DNA from: Agromyces mediolanus
GTDB taxonomy: Bacteria > Actinomycetota > Actinomycetes > Actinomycetales > Microbacteriaceae
Assembly: GCF_014648575.1 (NCBI RefSeq)
Contig: NZ_BMRJ01000002.1
Span: 1-64,000 of the forward strand
DNA length: 64,000 nucleotides
Direction: 5' to 3'
The position numbers and the translations under genes were made by a program. Of this stretch, positions 23,939-32,726 are shown piece after piece. Each line of letters begins with the position of its first letter. Positions within the stretch are counted from its first letter, which is position 1. The notes under the pieces are model-generated. The model made no database searches. It was not told where the DNA came from and saw only the letters and a program-made list of their open reading frames with translations.

Positions 23939-24484
23939 ATGGCAGATGAGCGGGAGCGCAGCCGGCGCGTGGAATCGGCGATGCACGATCCGCGCATCGT
24001 CGACCGCGACGAGGAGCTCGTCGACCGCAGCGGACTCGCCGACGAGGAGGTCGACCAGGTCGTGCGCGTCATGCAGGCGCTGCGCGGCTGGCACGCCGCC
24101 GCCGAGCGCATGAGTGAGGCCTCCCGGCGCTACATGCAGCTCAACCAGACCGACATGCGCGCCATCCGCTTCCTCATCGCCGCACGCAACCAGGGGCTCG
24201 TCGTGACGCCCGGCGCGCTCGCCGAGCACCTCGGCATCTCCAGCGCCTCCACCACGAAGCTCCTCGACCGGCTCGAACGCGGCGGCCACGTCACCCGATC
24301 GCCCCACCCGAGCGACCGCCGCGCCCTCGCGATCGCCGTCACCGAGCACACCCGGCACGACGCCCGCGAGACCGTCGGCCGTCAGCACGCGCGACGCTTC
24401 GCCGCCGCGGCGGCCCTCGCGCCGGAGGAGCGCGAGGTCGTCATCCGCTTCCTCGACGCGCTCGCCGCGACCGGACAGGACTGA
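23939..24484 (+). CDS. MarR-family regulator of the carotenoid operon (CrtR-like), 181 aa
   Basis: Winged-helix MarR protein. The recognition region is TPGALAEHLGISSASTTKLLDRLERGGHVTR, followed by the wing SPHPSDRRALAIAVT with its conserved D-R. The N-terminal helices (about 35-65) form the dimer and ligand pocket. It is divergent from idi-crt with a strong palindrome between them. In Corynebacterium glutamicum, CrtR is a MarR repressor divergent from crtE that is released by geranylgeranyl diphosphate; the arrangement here is analogous, so autorepression and control of crt genes is inferred. The start is supported by leaderless spacing. Confidence 0.85.
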   Translation: MADERERSRRVESAMHDPRIVDRDEELVDRSGLADEEVDQVVRVMQALRGWHAAAERMSEASRRYMQLNQTDMRAIRFLIAARNQGLVVTPGALAEHLGISSASTTKLLDRLERGGHVTRSPHPSDRRALAIAVTEHTRHDARETVGRQHARRFAAAAALAPEEREVVIRFLDALAATGQD

Positions 24485-24531
24485 GCCGTCCGCGGATTCC
24501 CGCGCCATTCGGCGGAGCCGACGCCTCCCTT

Positions 24532-24560
24532 TTGGACCTTCCGGGGGAAAGAGGGAGACT
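24532..24560 (+). promoter_or_regulatory. Leaderless promoter of chdC-cpfC-hemC-hemD
   Basis: TTGGAC (24532-24537), 17-bp spacer, GAGACT (24555-24560), then 6 nt to ATG 24567. Confidence 0.6.
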
Positions 24561-24566
24561 GGGGGT

Positions 24567-25304
24567 ATGTCTTCCCCCGCTGCCGAAGGGGCAGCCGACG
24601 AGCTCCGTCACGCGTCCGAACCCGAGCAGTCGCCCGAGGGCTACACGCTCTTCGCCGTGCTCCGAAAGGACCCCGCGCGCCCCGATGACCTCGACGGGCG
24701 CGATGTGCCGCGCTTCGTGACCGAACTCGACGGCGTCATCGCGCTCGTCGAGAACGAGGGCGTCACGGTGCGCGGGCTCTACGACGTCTCCGGCCTCCGC
24801 GCCGACGCCGACGTCATGATCTGGCTGCACGGCGCCACCGCCGAGGGCCTGCAGTGGGCGCTGCGCGAGCTGAAGCGCAGCCGCCTGCTGCGCGCGCTGC
24901 TGCCGACGTGGAACGCCATGGGCGTGCACCGCGACGCCGAGTTCAACAAGGCGCACGTGCCGGGCTTCCTGCGCGGCATCGAGCCCAAGGGCTGGCTGAC
25001 GGTCTACCCCTTCGTGCGCAGCTACGACTGGTACCTGCTCGACCCGGCCGAGCGCTCCCGCATGCTCGCCGACCACGGCCGCAAGGGCGCCACCTTCCGC
25101 GGCGCGATCGCCCACACCGTGAGCGCCTTCGCCCTCGGCGACTACGAGTGGCTGCTGCCGATCGAGTCCGACGAGCTCACCGAGCTCGTCGACCTCATGC
25201 GCGAGCTGCGCGCCACCGACGCCCGCATGCACGTGCGCGAAGAGGTCCCGTTCTACACCGGTCGACGGATCTCGACCGCCGAGCTCGTGGAGGTGCTGCA
25301 GTAA
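24567..25304 (+). CDS. chdC: Coproheme decarboxylase, 245 aa
   Basis: Last step of the coproporphyrin route: oxidative removal of two propionate carboxyls from iron-coproporphyrin III to give haem b, using peroxide. The chlorite-dismutase-like fold shows the catalytic Tyr147 in VYPFVRSYDWY. His170 in ADHGRKG is the likely iron ligand, and His130 in KAHVPGF matches the distal His reported for actinobacterial enzymes by its spacing of 17 residues from the Tyr. Also called HemQ. A short disordered start (about 24 residues) precedes the domain. The stop TAA shares one base with the cpfC ATG. Confidence 0.94.
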   Translation: MSSPAAEGAADELRHASEPEQSPEGYTLFAVLRKDPARPDDLDGRDVPRFVTELDGVIALVENEGVTVRGLYDVSGLRADADVMIWLHGATAEGLQWALRELKRSRLLRALLPTWNAMGVHRDAEFNKAHVPGFLRGIEPKGWLTVYPFVRSYDWYLLDPAERSRMLADHGRKGATFRGAIAHTVSAFALGDYEWLLPIESDELTELVDLMRELRATDARMHVREEVPFYTGRRISTAELVEVLQ

Positions 25305-26569
25305 TGGCCGCGACGAACCTGGGCTCGACCGGAGCCGCCGCGCCCGAGCGCGAGGCCGCCCGCGGCCGCAAGCCGGCCCCCGCCGCCGAGGCGTACTGCG
25401 CCTCGGGCGCGTGCGTGCCCGGTGCCACCGAGGCCGCCCAGTCGGGCCCCGAGCACGTCACCGAGCCCGTCGCCTACGACGCGATCCTGCTGGCCGGCTT
25501 CGGCGGGCCCGAGGGGCAGGACGACGTCATCCCCTTCCTGCGGAACGTCACGAGCGGCCGGGGCATCCCCGACGAGCGCCTCGAAGAGGTCGCCCACCAC
25601 TACCGCCACTTCGACGGCATCAGCCCCATCAACCAGCAGAACCGCGAGCTGAAGGCCGCTCTCGAAGCGGAGCTCGCCCGGCGCGGTGTGGAGCTGCCCG
25701 TGATCTGGGGCAACCGCAACTGGGACCCGTACCTCAACGACGCGCTGAACGAGGCGAACGAGCGCGGCTTCACCAAGCTCATCGCGATCGCCACGAGCGC
25801 GTACAGCTCGTACTCCAGCTGCCGCCAGTACCGCGAGGACTTCGCCGACGCGCTCGCCGACACCGGCCTCGCCGAGACGGTCCAGATCGACAAGGTGCGC
25901 CAGTTCTTCGACCACCCCGGCTTCGTGCAGCCGTTCATCGAGGGCGTGCGCGACGGCCTCGCCGAGCTCGAGCGCCGGGTGCCCGGCCTCGACCGCACGA
26001 GCGGCGTCGAGGTGCTCTTCGCGACCCACTCGATCCCGTCGACCGACGCGGCCAGGTCCGGGCCGGCCGAGCGCGGCTTCGGCGAGGGCGGCGCCTACGC
26101 GGCGCAGCACCGCGCCGTGGCCGAGGTCGTCATGCGCGAGGCGGGCGCGAGCGACGTGCCCTGGCAGCTCGTCTACCAGTCGCGCTCCGGCCCCCCGTCG
26201 ATGCCGTGGCTCGAGCCCGACATCAACGACGCCATCGCCGAACTGCCCGCCACGGGCCGCAAGGCCGTCGTCATCGTGCCGCTCGGCTTCGTGAGCGACC
26301 ACATGGAGGTGCTCTGGGACCTCGACAACGAGGCGCTCGAGAGCTGCGAGGAGCACGGGCTCGAGGCCGTCCGCGTGCCGACGCCCGGCACGCACCCCGC
26401 CTACGTCGCGGGCCTCGTCGACCTCGTGCTCGAGCGCGTCAACGGCACGCCGACCGAGGAGCGCCCCGCGATGACCGAGCTCGGCCCCTGGTACGACGTG
26501 TGCCGCCCGGGCTGCTGCGAGAACGTCCGCCTCGGCTTCCGCCCCGCCCTCGCCGGGATCGCGCCGTGA
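25304..26569 (+). CDS. cpfC: Coproporphyrin III ferrochelatase, 421 aa
   Basis: Inserts ferrous iron into coproporphyrin III. Family blocks are ILLAGFGGPEGQDDVIPFLRNV, YRHFDGISPINQQN, FATHSIP (catalytic His242) and PLGFVSDHMEVLWDLD (Glu335). Cys173 together with Cys400, Cys404 and Cys405 in VCRPGCCENV are in the places where actinobacterial ferrochelatases bind a [2Fe-2S] cluster. The first about 55 residues are an unusual extension that includes YCASGACVP; relatives usually start near VAYDAILL. The ATG overlaps the chdC stop by one base and the stop overlaps hemC by 4 nt. An internal start is possible but no better ribosome site is visible. Confidence 0.94.
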   Translation: MAATNLGSTGAAAPEREAARGRKPAPAAEAYCASGACVPGATEAAQSGPEHVTEPVAYDAILLAGFGGPEGQDDVIPFLRNVTSGRGIPDERLEEVAHHYRHFDGISPINQQNRELKAALEAELARRGVELPVIWGNRNWDPYLNDALNEANERGFTKLIAIATSAYSSYSSCRQYREDFADALADTGLAETVQIDKVRQFFDHPGFVQPFIEGVRDGLAELERRVPGLDRTSGVEVLFATHSIPSTDAARSGPAERGFGEGGAYAAQHRAVAEVVMREAGASDVPWQLVYQSRSGPPSMPWLEPDINDAIAELPATGRKAVVIVPLGFVSDHMEVLWDLDNEALESCEEHGLEAVRVPTPGTHPAYVAGLVDLVLERVNGTPTEERPAMTELGPWYDVCRPGCCENVRLGFRPALAGIAP

Positions 26570-27522
26570 CCGAGCTCATCCGCGTCGGCACCCGGGGCAG
26601 CGCCCTCGCGGTGGCCCAGACCCGCTGGATCGCCGAGCGCATCGCGAAGGCCGCCGGCGGCGCCGAGATCGAGCTCGTCGAGGTCACCACGCACGGCGAC
26701 ACCTCGCGCGCCTCGCTCAGCGAGATCGGCGGCGAGGGCGTCTTCGCCGCGGCGCTGCGCGAGTCGCTGCTCGCCGGCGACTGCGACGTCGTCGTGCACT
26801 CCCTGAAGGATCTGCCGACGGCCGAGCACGAGGGGCTGCGTCTCGGCGCGGTGCCCAAGCGCGCCGACCCGCGCGACGCGCTCTGCGCGCGCGACGGCCT
26901 GACCCTCGCCGAGCTGCCCGAGGGCGCCCGCGTCGGCACCGGCTCGCCCCGCCGCATCGCGCAGCTGCGCTCGGTGCGCCCCGACCTCGAGGTCGTCGAC
27001 CTCCGCGGCAACGTCGACACCCGCCTCGGCAAGGTGGCGAGCGGCGAGCTCGACGCCGTCGTGCTGGCCGCCGCCGGGCTCGGCCGACTGGGCCGGCTCG
27101 AGGCGGCGACCGAGCTGCTCGAGCTCTCCGACTGGCCCACCGCGCCCGGCCAGGGCGCGCTCGCCGTCGAGGTCCGCCGCGAGCGCGGCGAGCGGGTGCT
27201 GGAGCGCGCGCTCGAGGGCGTCGACCACCGCTCGACCCGGGCCACGGTGCTCGCCGAGCGGCTCGTGCTCGCCGGGCTCGAGGCCGGCTGCTCCGCGCCC
27301 ATCGCCGCGAACGCCTTCATCGAGGACGAACTTCTCTTCCTCACGGCCACCGTGTACAGTGCCGACGGGGCGCGCAAGCTGACGAGTTCTCACGCTGCGA
27401 CCCCCGAAAGCCGCTCGACCGCCGATCTGGCCGAGGCGGCCGGCGACGTCGCCGAGCGCGTCGTCGCCGAACTCCTCGGCAACGGTGCCGCAGACCTGGC
27501 AGCACTCGAGGAGCCGCGGTGA
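26566..27522 (+). CDS. hemC: Hydroxymethylbilane synthase, 318 aa
   Basis: Joins four porphobilinogens into hydroxymethylbilane on a dipyrromethane cofactor. Recognised by VGTRGSALAVAQTRWIAER, VVVHSLKDLPTAEHEGL, GTGSPRRIAQLRSVRPDLEV, LRGNVDTRLGK and APGQGALAVEVR. The cofactor cysteine is in GLEAGCSAPIAANAF. GTG 26566 overlaps the cpfC stop (GTGA). Length is normal. Confidence 0.95.
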   Translation: MTELIRVGTRGSALAVAQTRWIAERIAKAAGGAEIELVEVTTHGDTSRASLSEIGGEGVFAAALRESLLAGDCDVVVHSLKDLPTAEHEGLRLGAVPKRADPRDALCARDGLTLAELPEGARVGTGSPRRIAQLRSVRPDLEVVDLRGNVDTRLGKVASGELDAVVLAAAGLGRLGRLEAATELLELSDWPTAPGQGALAVEVRRERGERVLERALEGVDHRSTRATVLAERLVLAGLEAGCSAPIAANAFIEDELLFLTATVYSADGARKLTSSHAATPESRSTADLAEAAGDVAERVVAELLGNGAADLAALEEPR

Positions 27523-28334
27523 GCGAATTCGAACCGATGACGGGCACGATCAACGTGTCCGTCTCGGGCGACGGCAAACCGCTCGCCGGCTGGCGCGTGC
27601 TCGTGCCCCGCGGCGGCCCGTGGGGCGACGCGGTCGCGGCCGCGCTCCGCTCGCGCGGGGCCACCCCCGTCATCGCCCCCATGATCAACTTCGCCCCGGC
27701 CGACGACCAGGCCGCCCTGGAGTCCGCGCTCGAGAAGCTCGGCCGCGGGGAGTTCGACTGGGTGACCCTGACGAGCGCGACCACGGTCGACGTGCTCTCC
27801 ACCTACGGCGCCACCATCCCGGCGTCGACGAAGGTCGCGGCGGTCGGCGAGACCACCGCCGCGGCGCTCACCGCCGCCGGGTACCACGTCGACATCGTCC
27901 CCTCCGAGGAGAACTCGGCGCGCGGCCTGCTCGAGGAGTGGGAGGCGGCGACCGAGGGGCAGAAGGGCCTGCGCGTGCTCGCCCTCCGCTCGGCGATCGC
28001 GAAGCAGGTGCTCTCCGTCGGCCTGCAGCGCATCGGCCACCACGTCGAGGCGGTCGTCGCGTACCGCACCGTCGGGGTGCCCATCGCCGACAAGGTCGTC
28101 GACGACGTCCGCGCCGGCAACGTCAGCGCCGTGCTCGTGACCTCGGGAAGCGTCGCCGAGCAGGTGCAGCAGCAGCTCGGGCCGATCCCCGAGCAGACGC
28201 TCGTCGCGGCCATCGGGCCGCAGACGCAGCGGGATGCCGCGAAGCTCGGCCTGCGGGTCGACGTCGTCGCCGTCGAGCGCAGCGCCGAGTCGCTCATCGA
28301 CGCGGTCGTGAACGCCGCCCTCGCCCGGGCGTAG
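27519..28334 (+). CDS. hemD: Uroporphyrinogen III synthase, 271 aa
   Basis: Cyclises hydroxymethylbilane with inversion of ring D. The family is poorly conserved, but the two-domain alpha/beta layout is clear: WRVLVPRGGPWGDAVAAALRSRGATPVIAP at the start, FDWVTLTSATTVDVL, VAAVGETTAAALTAAGY, and in the second half AVLVTSGSVAEQV and VAAIGPQTQRDAAKLGL. GTG 27519 overlaps the hemC stop by 4 nt. Position directly after hemC agrees. Confidence 0.92.
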   Translation: MSEFEPMTGTINVSVSGDGKPLAGWRVLVPRGGPWGDAVAAALRSRGATPVIAPMINFAPADDQAALESALEKLGRGEFDWVTLTSATTVDVLSTYGATIPASTKVAAVGETTAAALTAAGYHVDIVPSEENSARGLLEEWEAATEGQKGLRVLALRSAIAKQVLSVGLQRIGHHVEAVVAYRTVGVPIADKVVDDVRAGNVSAVLVTSGSVAEQVQQQLGPIPEQTLVAAIGPQTQRDAAKLGLRVDVVAVERSAESLIDAVVNAALARA

Positions 28335-28371
28335 CAGCCGCGGACGGCGGGCCGCGCGCCGCCGCTGCCCG

Positions 28372-28377
28372 TAGTCT
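28372..28377 (+). promoter_or_regulatory. -10 hexamer of leaderless promoter (acyltransferase-hemB-hemL)
   Basis: TAGTCT, 6 nt before ATG 28384. It gives the second half of the haem genes its own promoter. Confidence 0.5.
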
Positions 28378-28383
28378 CGGCTC

Positions 28384-29718
28384 ATGACTTCGAGCGGGAC
28401 CGGTGAGCGCACCGTCGACGACGGCTCCCGTGGCACGCGCGCGGCCCGCATCGTCGGCATCGACTACGCGCGCTTCCTGGCCCTCGCCGGCATGATGGCG
28501 ACCCATCTCTGGACGTGGCAGCCCGACGGCGGCACGCCCGCGCTCTCCGCCGCGCTGCAGGGCAAGGCCGCCGCGCTCTTCGCCGTGCTCGCCGGCGTCG
28601 GCATCGCGCTGTCCACGCGTCGGGCCGTCGCCGAGGGGCGGGTGTCGTCGGCGCGCTGGGCGGTGTTCGGCCGCGGGCTCGCCCTGCTCGTCATCGGGCT
28701 GACCCTCGGCCTGTTCCCCGGCAGCATCCTCGTCATCCTCGCCTACTACGCGCTGACGTTCTGGGCGATGATCCCGTTCCTGCGCGTGCCCAGCCGGGTG
28801 CTGCTGCCGATCGCCGTGGGCTGGGCGCTCGTCTGGCCGCCGCTGCTGCAGCTCGCCCGGGCCGAGCTCGTCGTGCCGTTCGAAGTCGGCAGCGCGAGCT
28901 GGCTCGATTTCGAGGACCCGCTGCGGCTCGTGCGGGGCCTCCTCGTCACCGGCGTGTACCCGGTCGGCACCTGGCTCGTCTACACGATGGTCGGGCTCGT
29001 GGTCGGCCGCGCGGTGCTCGCCGTCGTCGCGGAGCCCGCCCGGCTCCGCGCCCTCGGCATCCGCCTCGCGGTGATCGGCGCCGGCCTCGCCGCCGTCGCC
29101 GTCTCGCTCAGCTGGCTGCTCGCGGTGGGGTTCGGCGGCCTCGAGCGCCTCGCCGAGGCTCGGCCGGAGCTCGGCGCGGCCGGCGTCGCCGAGCAGTTCC
29201 TCGCCGAGCAGTTCGGCGGACCGCCCGGCGGCAGCCTCTGGTGGCTCGCCTCGCCCGCGCCGCACACGGGCACGAGCTTCGACCTCGCGATCACCTGCGG
29301 CACCTCGCTCCTCGCCCTCGGCCTCTGCCTCGCGCTCGGCGCGATCCTGGGACCGCGGACGCGTCTCGTGCTCGCCCCGATCGGCGCCGCGGGAGGTGCC
29401 CCGCTCACCGTCTACACGGCGCACGTGCTGGCCGCCGGGCTCGTCGACGCGCTCGCCTCGCTGGAGCCGTGGGACGACGGCCTCCCCTGGCAGGTGTCGA
29501 GCCTCCAGCTCTGGCTGCTGCACGTCGCGGGCGCCCTGCTCATCGGGCTCGTGCTCGCCCTCCTCGGCCGGCGCGGGCCGCTCGAGGCCGTCGTCGCCTG
29601 GGTCGCGCGCCGCTTCGCGCGGCTCGGGAAGGGCGAGGCGGATGCCGCGCCGGCGGCGCCGAGCGGCGATGCCCCGCCAGGCGACGTCCAGCCGGGCCCG
29701 CGTAGGCTTGACGGGTGA
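28384..29718 (+). CDS. Integral membrane acyltransferase-like protein (DUF1624/DUF418 type), 444 aa
   Basis: About ten transmembrane helices. The N-terminal [19 protein letters not shown], followed by [20 protein letters not shown], is the pattern of heparan-alpha-glucosaminide N-acetyltransferase-like/DUF1624 proteins. The C-terminal half ([15 protein letters not shown]) resembles DUF418. Such proteins are thought to move acyl groups across the membrane onto sugars, but the substrate is unknown. Oddly, it is inserted between hemD and hemB and its stop overlaps the hemB start by 4 nt, so it is translated with haem enzymes. No link to tetrapyrroles is known to me. Confidence 0.75.
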   Translation: MTSSGTGERTVDDGSRGTRAARIVGIDYARFLALAGMMATHLWTWQPDGGTPALSAALQGKAAALFAVLAGVGIALSTRRAVAEGRVSSARWAVFGRGLALLVIGLTLGLFPGSILVILAYYALTFWAMIPFLRVPSRVLLPIAVGWALVWPPLLQLARAELVVPFEVGSASWLDFEDPLRLVRGLLVTGVYPVGTWLVYTMVGLVVGRAVLAVVAEPARLRALGIRLAVIGAGLAAVAVSLSWLLAVGFGGLERLAEARPELGAAGVAEQFLAEQFGGPPGGSLWWLASPAPHTGTSFDLAITCGTSLLALGLCLALGAILGPRTRLVLAPIGAAGGAPLTVYTAHVLAAGLVDALASLEPWDDGLPWQVSSLQLWLLHVAGALLIGLVLALLGRRGPLEAVVAWVARRFARLGKGEADAAPAAPSGDAPPGDVQPGPRRLDG

Positions 29719-30707
29719 GCTCCGCGCCAGCCATCCGCCCCCGTCGTCTGCGGCAGAGTCCCGCGCTCCGCCGCCTCGTCTCCGAGACCCGGCTGCACCC
29801 CGCCGACCTCGTGCTGCCGATCTTCGTCCGCGAGGGCGTGTCCGAGGCGGTGCCGATCGCCTCCATGCCGGGCGTCGTGCAGCACTCCCTCGAGAGCGTG
29901 AAGGGCGCCGTCGCCGAGGCCGCCGCGGCCGGCGTCGGCGGCGTCATGCTGTTCGGCGTCCCCGAGACCCGCGACGCGATCGGCTCGGGCGCGACCGACG
30001 CCGACGGCATCCTGAACGTGGCGACCCGCATCGTGCGCGAGGAGGCCGGCGACGCGCTCGTCGTGCAGACCGACCTCTGCCTCGACGAGTTCACCGACCA
30101 CGGCCACTGCGGCGTGCTCGATCCCTCCGGCGCCGTCGACAACGACGCCACCCTCGACCGCTACCGCGAGATGGCGCTCGTGCAGGCCGCCTCCGGCTCC
30201 CAGCTGCTCGGGCTCTCCGGCATGATGGACGGCCAGGTCGCCGCCGTCCGGCACACGCTCGACGCCGCAGGCTTCGCCGACACCGCGATCCTCGCCTACT
30301 CCGCCAAGTACGCCTCGGCGTTCTACGGGCCGTTCCGCGACGCCGTCGAGTCGACGCTCGAGGGCGACCGGCGCAGCTACCAGCTCGACCCCGGCAACCG
30401 CCGCGAGGGCCTGCGCGAGGCGACCATCGACATCCAGGAGGGCGCCGACGTCGTCATGGTGAAGCCCGCCGGCGGCTACCTCGACGTGCTCGCCGACGTC
30501 GCCGCCGTCTCGGAGGTGCCGGTCTGGGCGTACCAGGTGTCCGGCGAGTACGCGATGATCGAGGCCGCCGCCATGCACGGCTGGATCGACCGCCGCCGCG
30601 CGATCGTCGAATCCGTGCGCTCCATCCGCCGCGCCGGCGCCGACGCGGTGCTCACGTACTGGGCGAGCGAGCTCGCCACCTGGATCCGGAACGGGGACGA
30701 GGCATGA
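29715..30707 (+). CDS. hemB: Porphobilinogen synthase (delta-aminolevulinate dehydratase), 330 aa
   Basis: Condenses two 5-aminolevulinates to porphobilinogen. The Schiff-base region [16 protein letters not shown] and the second active-site Lys in [14 protein letters not shown] are present, with [18 protein letters not shown] near the end. The metal segment reads [14 protein letters not shown]: the middle Cys of the classical zinc site is Asp, so full zinc-type coordination is not present. GTG 29715 overlaps the upstream stop; the stop overlaps hemL by 4 nt. Confidence 0.95.
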   Translation: MSSAPAIRPRRLRQSPALRRLVSETRLHPADLVLPIFVREGVSEAVPIASMPGVVQHSLESVKGAVAEAAAAGVGGVMLFGVPETRDAIGSGATDADGILNVATRIVREEAGDALVVQTDLCLDEFTDHGHCGVLDPSGAVDNDATLDRYREMALVQAASGSQLLGLSGMMDGQVAAVRHTLDAAGFADTAILAYSAKYASAFYGPFRDAVESTLEGDRRSYQLDPGNRREGLREATIDIQEGADVVMVKPAGGYLDVLADVAAVSEVPVWAYQVSGEYAMIEAAAMHGWIDRRRAIVESVRSIRRAGADAVLTYWASELATWIRNGDEA

Positions 30708-32080
30708 GCGCCCTTCGACGAGCTCAGGGGACCAGCGGAGCTCAGGGGACCAGCGGAGCTCAGGGAACCAACGCCGAGCTGTTCGCGCGCGCGCAGGCCG
30801 CGATCCCCGGCGGGGTGAACTCGCCCGTGCGCGCCTTCCGCTCCGTCGGCGGAACGCCCCGCTTCCTCGTCTCCGCCCGCGGGCCGTACGTCACCGACGC
30901 CGAGGGCCGCGAGTACGTCGACCTCGTCGCCGGCTGGGGCCCCGCCATCCTCGGCCACGCCGACCCGCGCGTCGTCGAGGCGGTGCAGGCGGCCGCCGCC
31001 CGCGGCCTCTCCTTCGGCTCCTCGACGCCCGCCGAGACGGAGCTCGCCGAGCTCGTCGAGGCCCGCGTCGCCCCCGTCGAGCAGCTGCGGCTCGTGTCCA
31101 CCGGCACCGAGGCCACCATGAGCGCCATCCGCCTCGCCCGCGGGGCGACCGGCCGCGACGTGCTCGTGAAGTTCGCCGGGCACTACCACGGCCACTCCGA
31201 CGGCCTGCTCGCCGAGGCCGGCTCCGGCCTCGCGACCTTCGCGCTGCCCGGCTCTGCCGGCGTGCCCGCCGACATCGCCGCGCTCACCCTCGTGGTGCCG
31301 TACAACGACCTCGACGCGCTCGCCGCGGTCTTCGCCGAGCACGGCGAGCGCATCGCCGCCGTCATCGTCGAGGCCTCCGCCGCGAACATGGGCGTCGTGC
31401 CGCCGCGGCCCGGCTTCAACCGCGCGCTCGTGGAGCTCGCGCACGCGCACGGCGCGCTCGTCATCAGCGACGAGGTGCTCACCGGCTTCCGCGTGTCCGA
31501 GGCCGGCTGGTGGGGCCTCGAGGCGCGCTCGGCCGACACGGCGTACACGCCCGACCTCATGACCTTCGGCAAGGTCATCGGCGGCGGAATGCCGGTGGCC
31601 GCCCTCGGCGGTCGCGCCGAGCTCATGCAGCAGCTCGCGCCGCTCGGCCCGGTCTACCAGGCGGGCACCCTCTCCGGGAACCCGGTCGCCGTCGCCGCGG
31701 GCATCGCCACGCTCCGCGCCGCCGACGCCGAGGTGTACGGGCGGCTCGACGCCGCGGCCGCGACGATCTCGGCCGCCGTGTCCGAGGCGCTCGCCGCCGA
31801 AGGGGTCGCCCACGCCGTGCAGCGGGCCGGCAACCTGTTCAGCTTCGTCTTCGGCGAGGAGCTCGCGAGCGGCGCCCACGACTACGCGACCGTGCAGCGG
31901 CAGGAGTCGTGGCGCTACGCCCCGTTCTTCCACGCCATGCTCGACGCCGGGGTCTCGCTGCCGCCGAGCGTCTTCGAGGCGTGGTTCGTCACCGCCGCGC
32001 ACGACGAGGCGGCGATCGGCCGCATCCTCGACGCGCTGCCCGCCGCGGCCCGCGCCGCGGCATCCGCCCGCCCCGCCTGA
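30704..32080 (+). CDS. hemL: Glutamate-1-semialdehyde 2,1-aminomutase, 458 aa
   Basis: PLP enzyme that makes 5-aminolevulinate from glutamate-1-semialdehyde, so it acts directly after HemA. Family blocks: [58 protein letters not shown] and the PLP Lys in [23 protein letters not shown] 30704 overlaps the hemB stop (ATGA). The first about 20 residues ([13 protein letters not shown]...) are not family sequence: their DNA (30712-30769) is a member of the same repeat family as the 7.1-kb array. No ATG, GTG or TTG lies between the repeat and the conserved start, so the repeat must be translated. Confidence 0.95.
   Translation: MSALRRAQGTSGAQGTSGAQGTNAELFARAQAAIPGGVNSPVRAFRSVGGTPRFLVSARGPYVTDAEGREYVDLVAGWGPAILGHADPRVVEAVQAAAARGLSFGSSTPAETELAELVEARVAPVEQLRLVSTGTEATMSAIRLARGATGRDVLVKFAGHYHGHSDGLLAEAGSGLATFALPGSAGVPADIAALTLVVPYNDLDALAAVFAEHGERIAAVIVEASAANMGVVPPRPGFNRALVELAHAHGALVISDEVLTGFRVSEAGWWGLEARSADTAYTPDLMTFGKVIGGGMPVAALGGRAELMQQLAPLGPVYQAGTLSGNPVAVAAGIATLRAADAEVYGRLDAAAATISAAVSEALAAEGVAHAVQRAGNLFSFVFGEELASGAHDYATVQRQESWRYAPFFHAMLDAGVSLPPSVFEAWFVTAAHDEAAIGRILDALPAAARAAASARPA
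30712..30769. repeat. Short-repeat element inside the hemL 5' end
   Basis: CCTTCGACGAGCTCAG followed by GGGACC, then two 18-bp units AGCGGAGCTCAGGGGACC and AGCGGAGCTCAGGGAACC. It is the same TTCGACGAGCTCAG core and the same 18-bp spacing as in the array at 7070-7320. Confidence 0.85.
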
Positions 32081-32118
32081 GCCGCCTGCGCCGCCTGCCC
32101 GCCCGCCGCCCCTGCAGA

Positions 32119-32133
32119 ACTCCGCGCCGGAGT
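32119..32133 (+). terminator. Possible end of the haem transcript
   Basis: ACTCCG-CGC-CGGAGT hairpin 38 nt after the hemL stop, followed by ATTCCTGAATTG. The stem is short and there is no clear T-run. Confidence 0.3.
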
Positions 32134-32173
32134 ATTCCTGAATTGTCGGTGGTGATCGGGCAGGATGGAGGGC

Positions 32174-32563
32174 ATGGCGAAGCTCCGCGTGCACAGCGAC
32201 CGCGTCGAGGTGCAGCTCACCGCGACTGAGAAGTCGCTCGCGCTGCGCGGCGACGACATCGTCGTGCAGCAGGGCGACATCCGTTCGGCCATCATCACCG
32301 ACGACCCGTGGATCTGGATCCGGGGCATCCGCCGCCGCGGCACCGAGGTCCCGCTCGTCGTCGCTGTCGGCGTGTGGAAGTACCACGGCGGCAGCGACTT
32401 CGTCATCGTCAAGGGCAAGCGGCAGGCGGTCGTGCTCGAGCTCTCCGGCGGCGAGTTCGCCCGGCTCATCGTGTCGACGAACCACGCCGCGCAGCTCATC
32501 GACTCGCTGCGGCTCACCGCCGCCTCCGACGTCGAGGCCGAGTCGGCCGGCGCGGGCGAGTAA
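32174..32563 (+). CDS. Small protein of unknown function, 129 aa
   Basis: No recognised domain. Predicted mostly beta: LRVHSDRVEVQLTATEKSLAL, then DDIVVQQGDIRSAIITDDPWIWIRGI, VPLVVAVGVWKYHGGSDFVIVKG and KRQAVVLELSGGEFARLIVSTNHAAQLIDSL. This looks like a bacterial PH-like fold, as it ends in a helix and has the F-V-x-V-K-G strand. ATG 32174 is chosen because CAGGAT ends 7 nt before it; ATG 32165 is the alternative. It is monocistronic between hemL and the kinase operon. Confidence 0.6.
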   Translation: MAKLRVHSDRVEVQLTATEKSLALRGDDIVVQQGDIRSAIITDDPWIWIRGIRRRGTEVPLVVAVGVWKYHGGSDFVIVKGKRQAVVLELSGGEFARLIVSTNHAAQLIDSLRLTAASDVEAESAGAGE

Positions 32564-32594
32564 CCCCGGGTTCGTCACCCGAGCGCGGGTCATC

Positions 32595-32600
32595 TAGGAT
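32595..32600 (+). promoter_or_regulatory. Candidate -10 of the kinase/MoxR operon
   Basis: TAGGAT, about 127 nt before the kinase start. It is followed at once by the hairpin at 32605-32631. Confidence 0.4.
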
Positions 32601-32604
32601 GACT

Positions 32605-32631
32605 CGCGGACGCCGGAGGCAGGCGTCCGCG
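32605..32631 (+). other. Strong hairpin in the kinase-operon leader
   Basis: CGCGGACGCC and GGCGTCCGCG pair perfectly (10 bp) around the loop GGAGGCA. It sits at the predicted 5' end of a leader of about 120 nt. It could stabilise the mRNA or hold an unpaired GGAGG; there is no U-run, so it is probably not a terminator. Confidence 0.55.
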
Positions 32632-32726
32632 GGATCCGGGGGCCGCGACGACGGCGGCCGGACTCGGAGAACGGAACGGGGTGCGCCTGTCGGCGGTCCG
32701 ATGACGAGCTGGCAGGGAGGGGCCGC

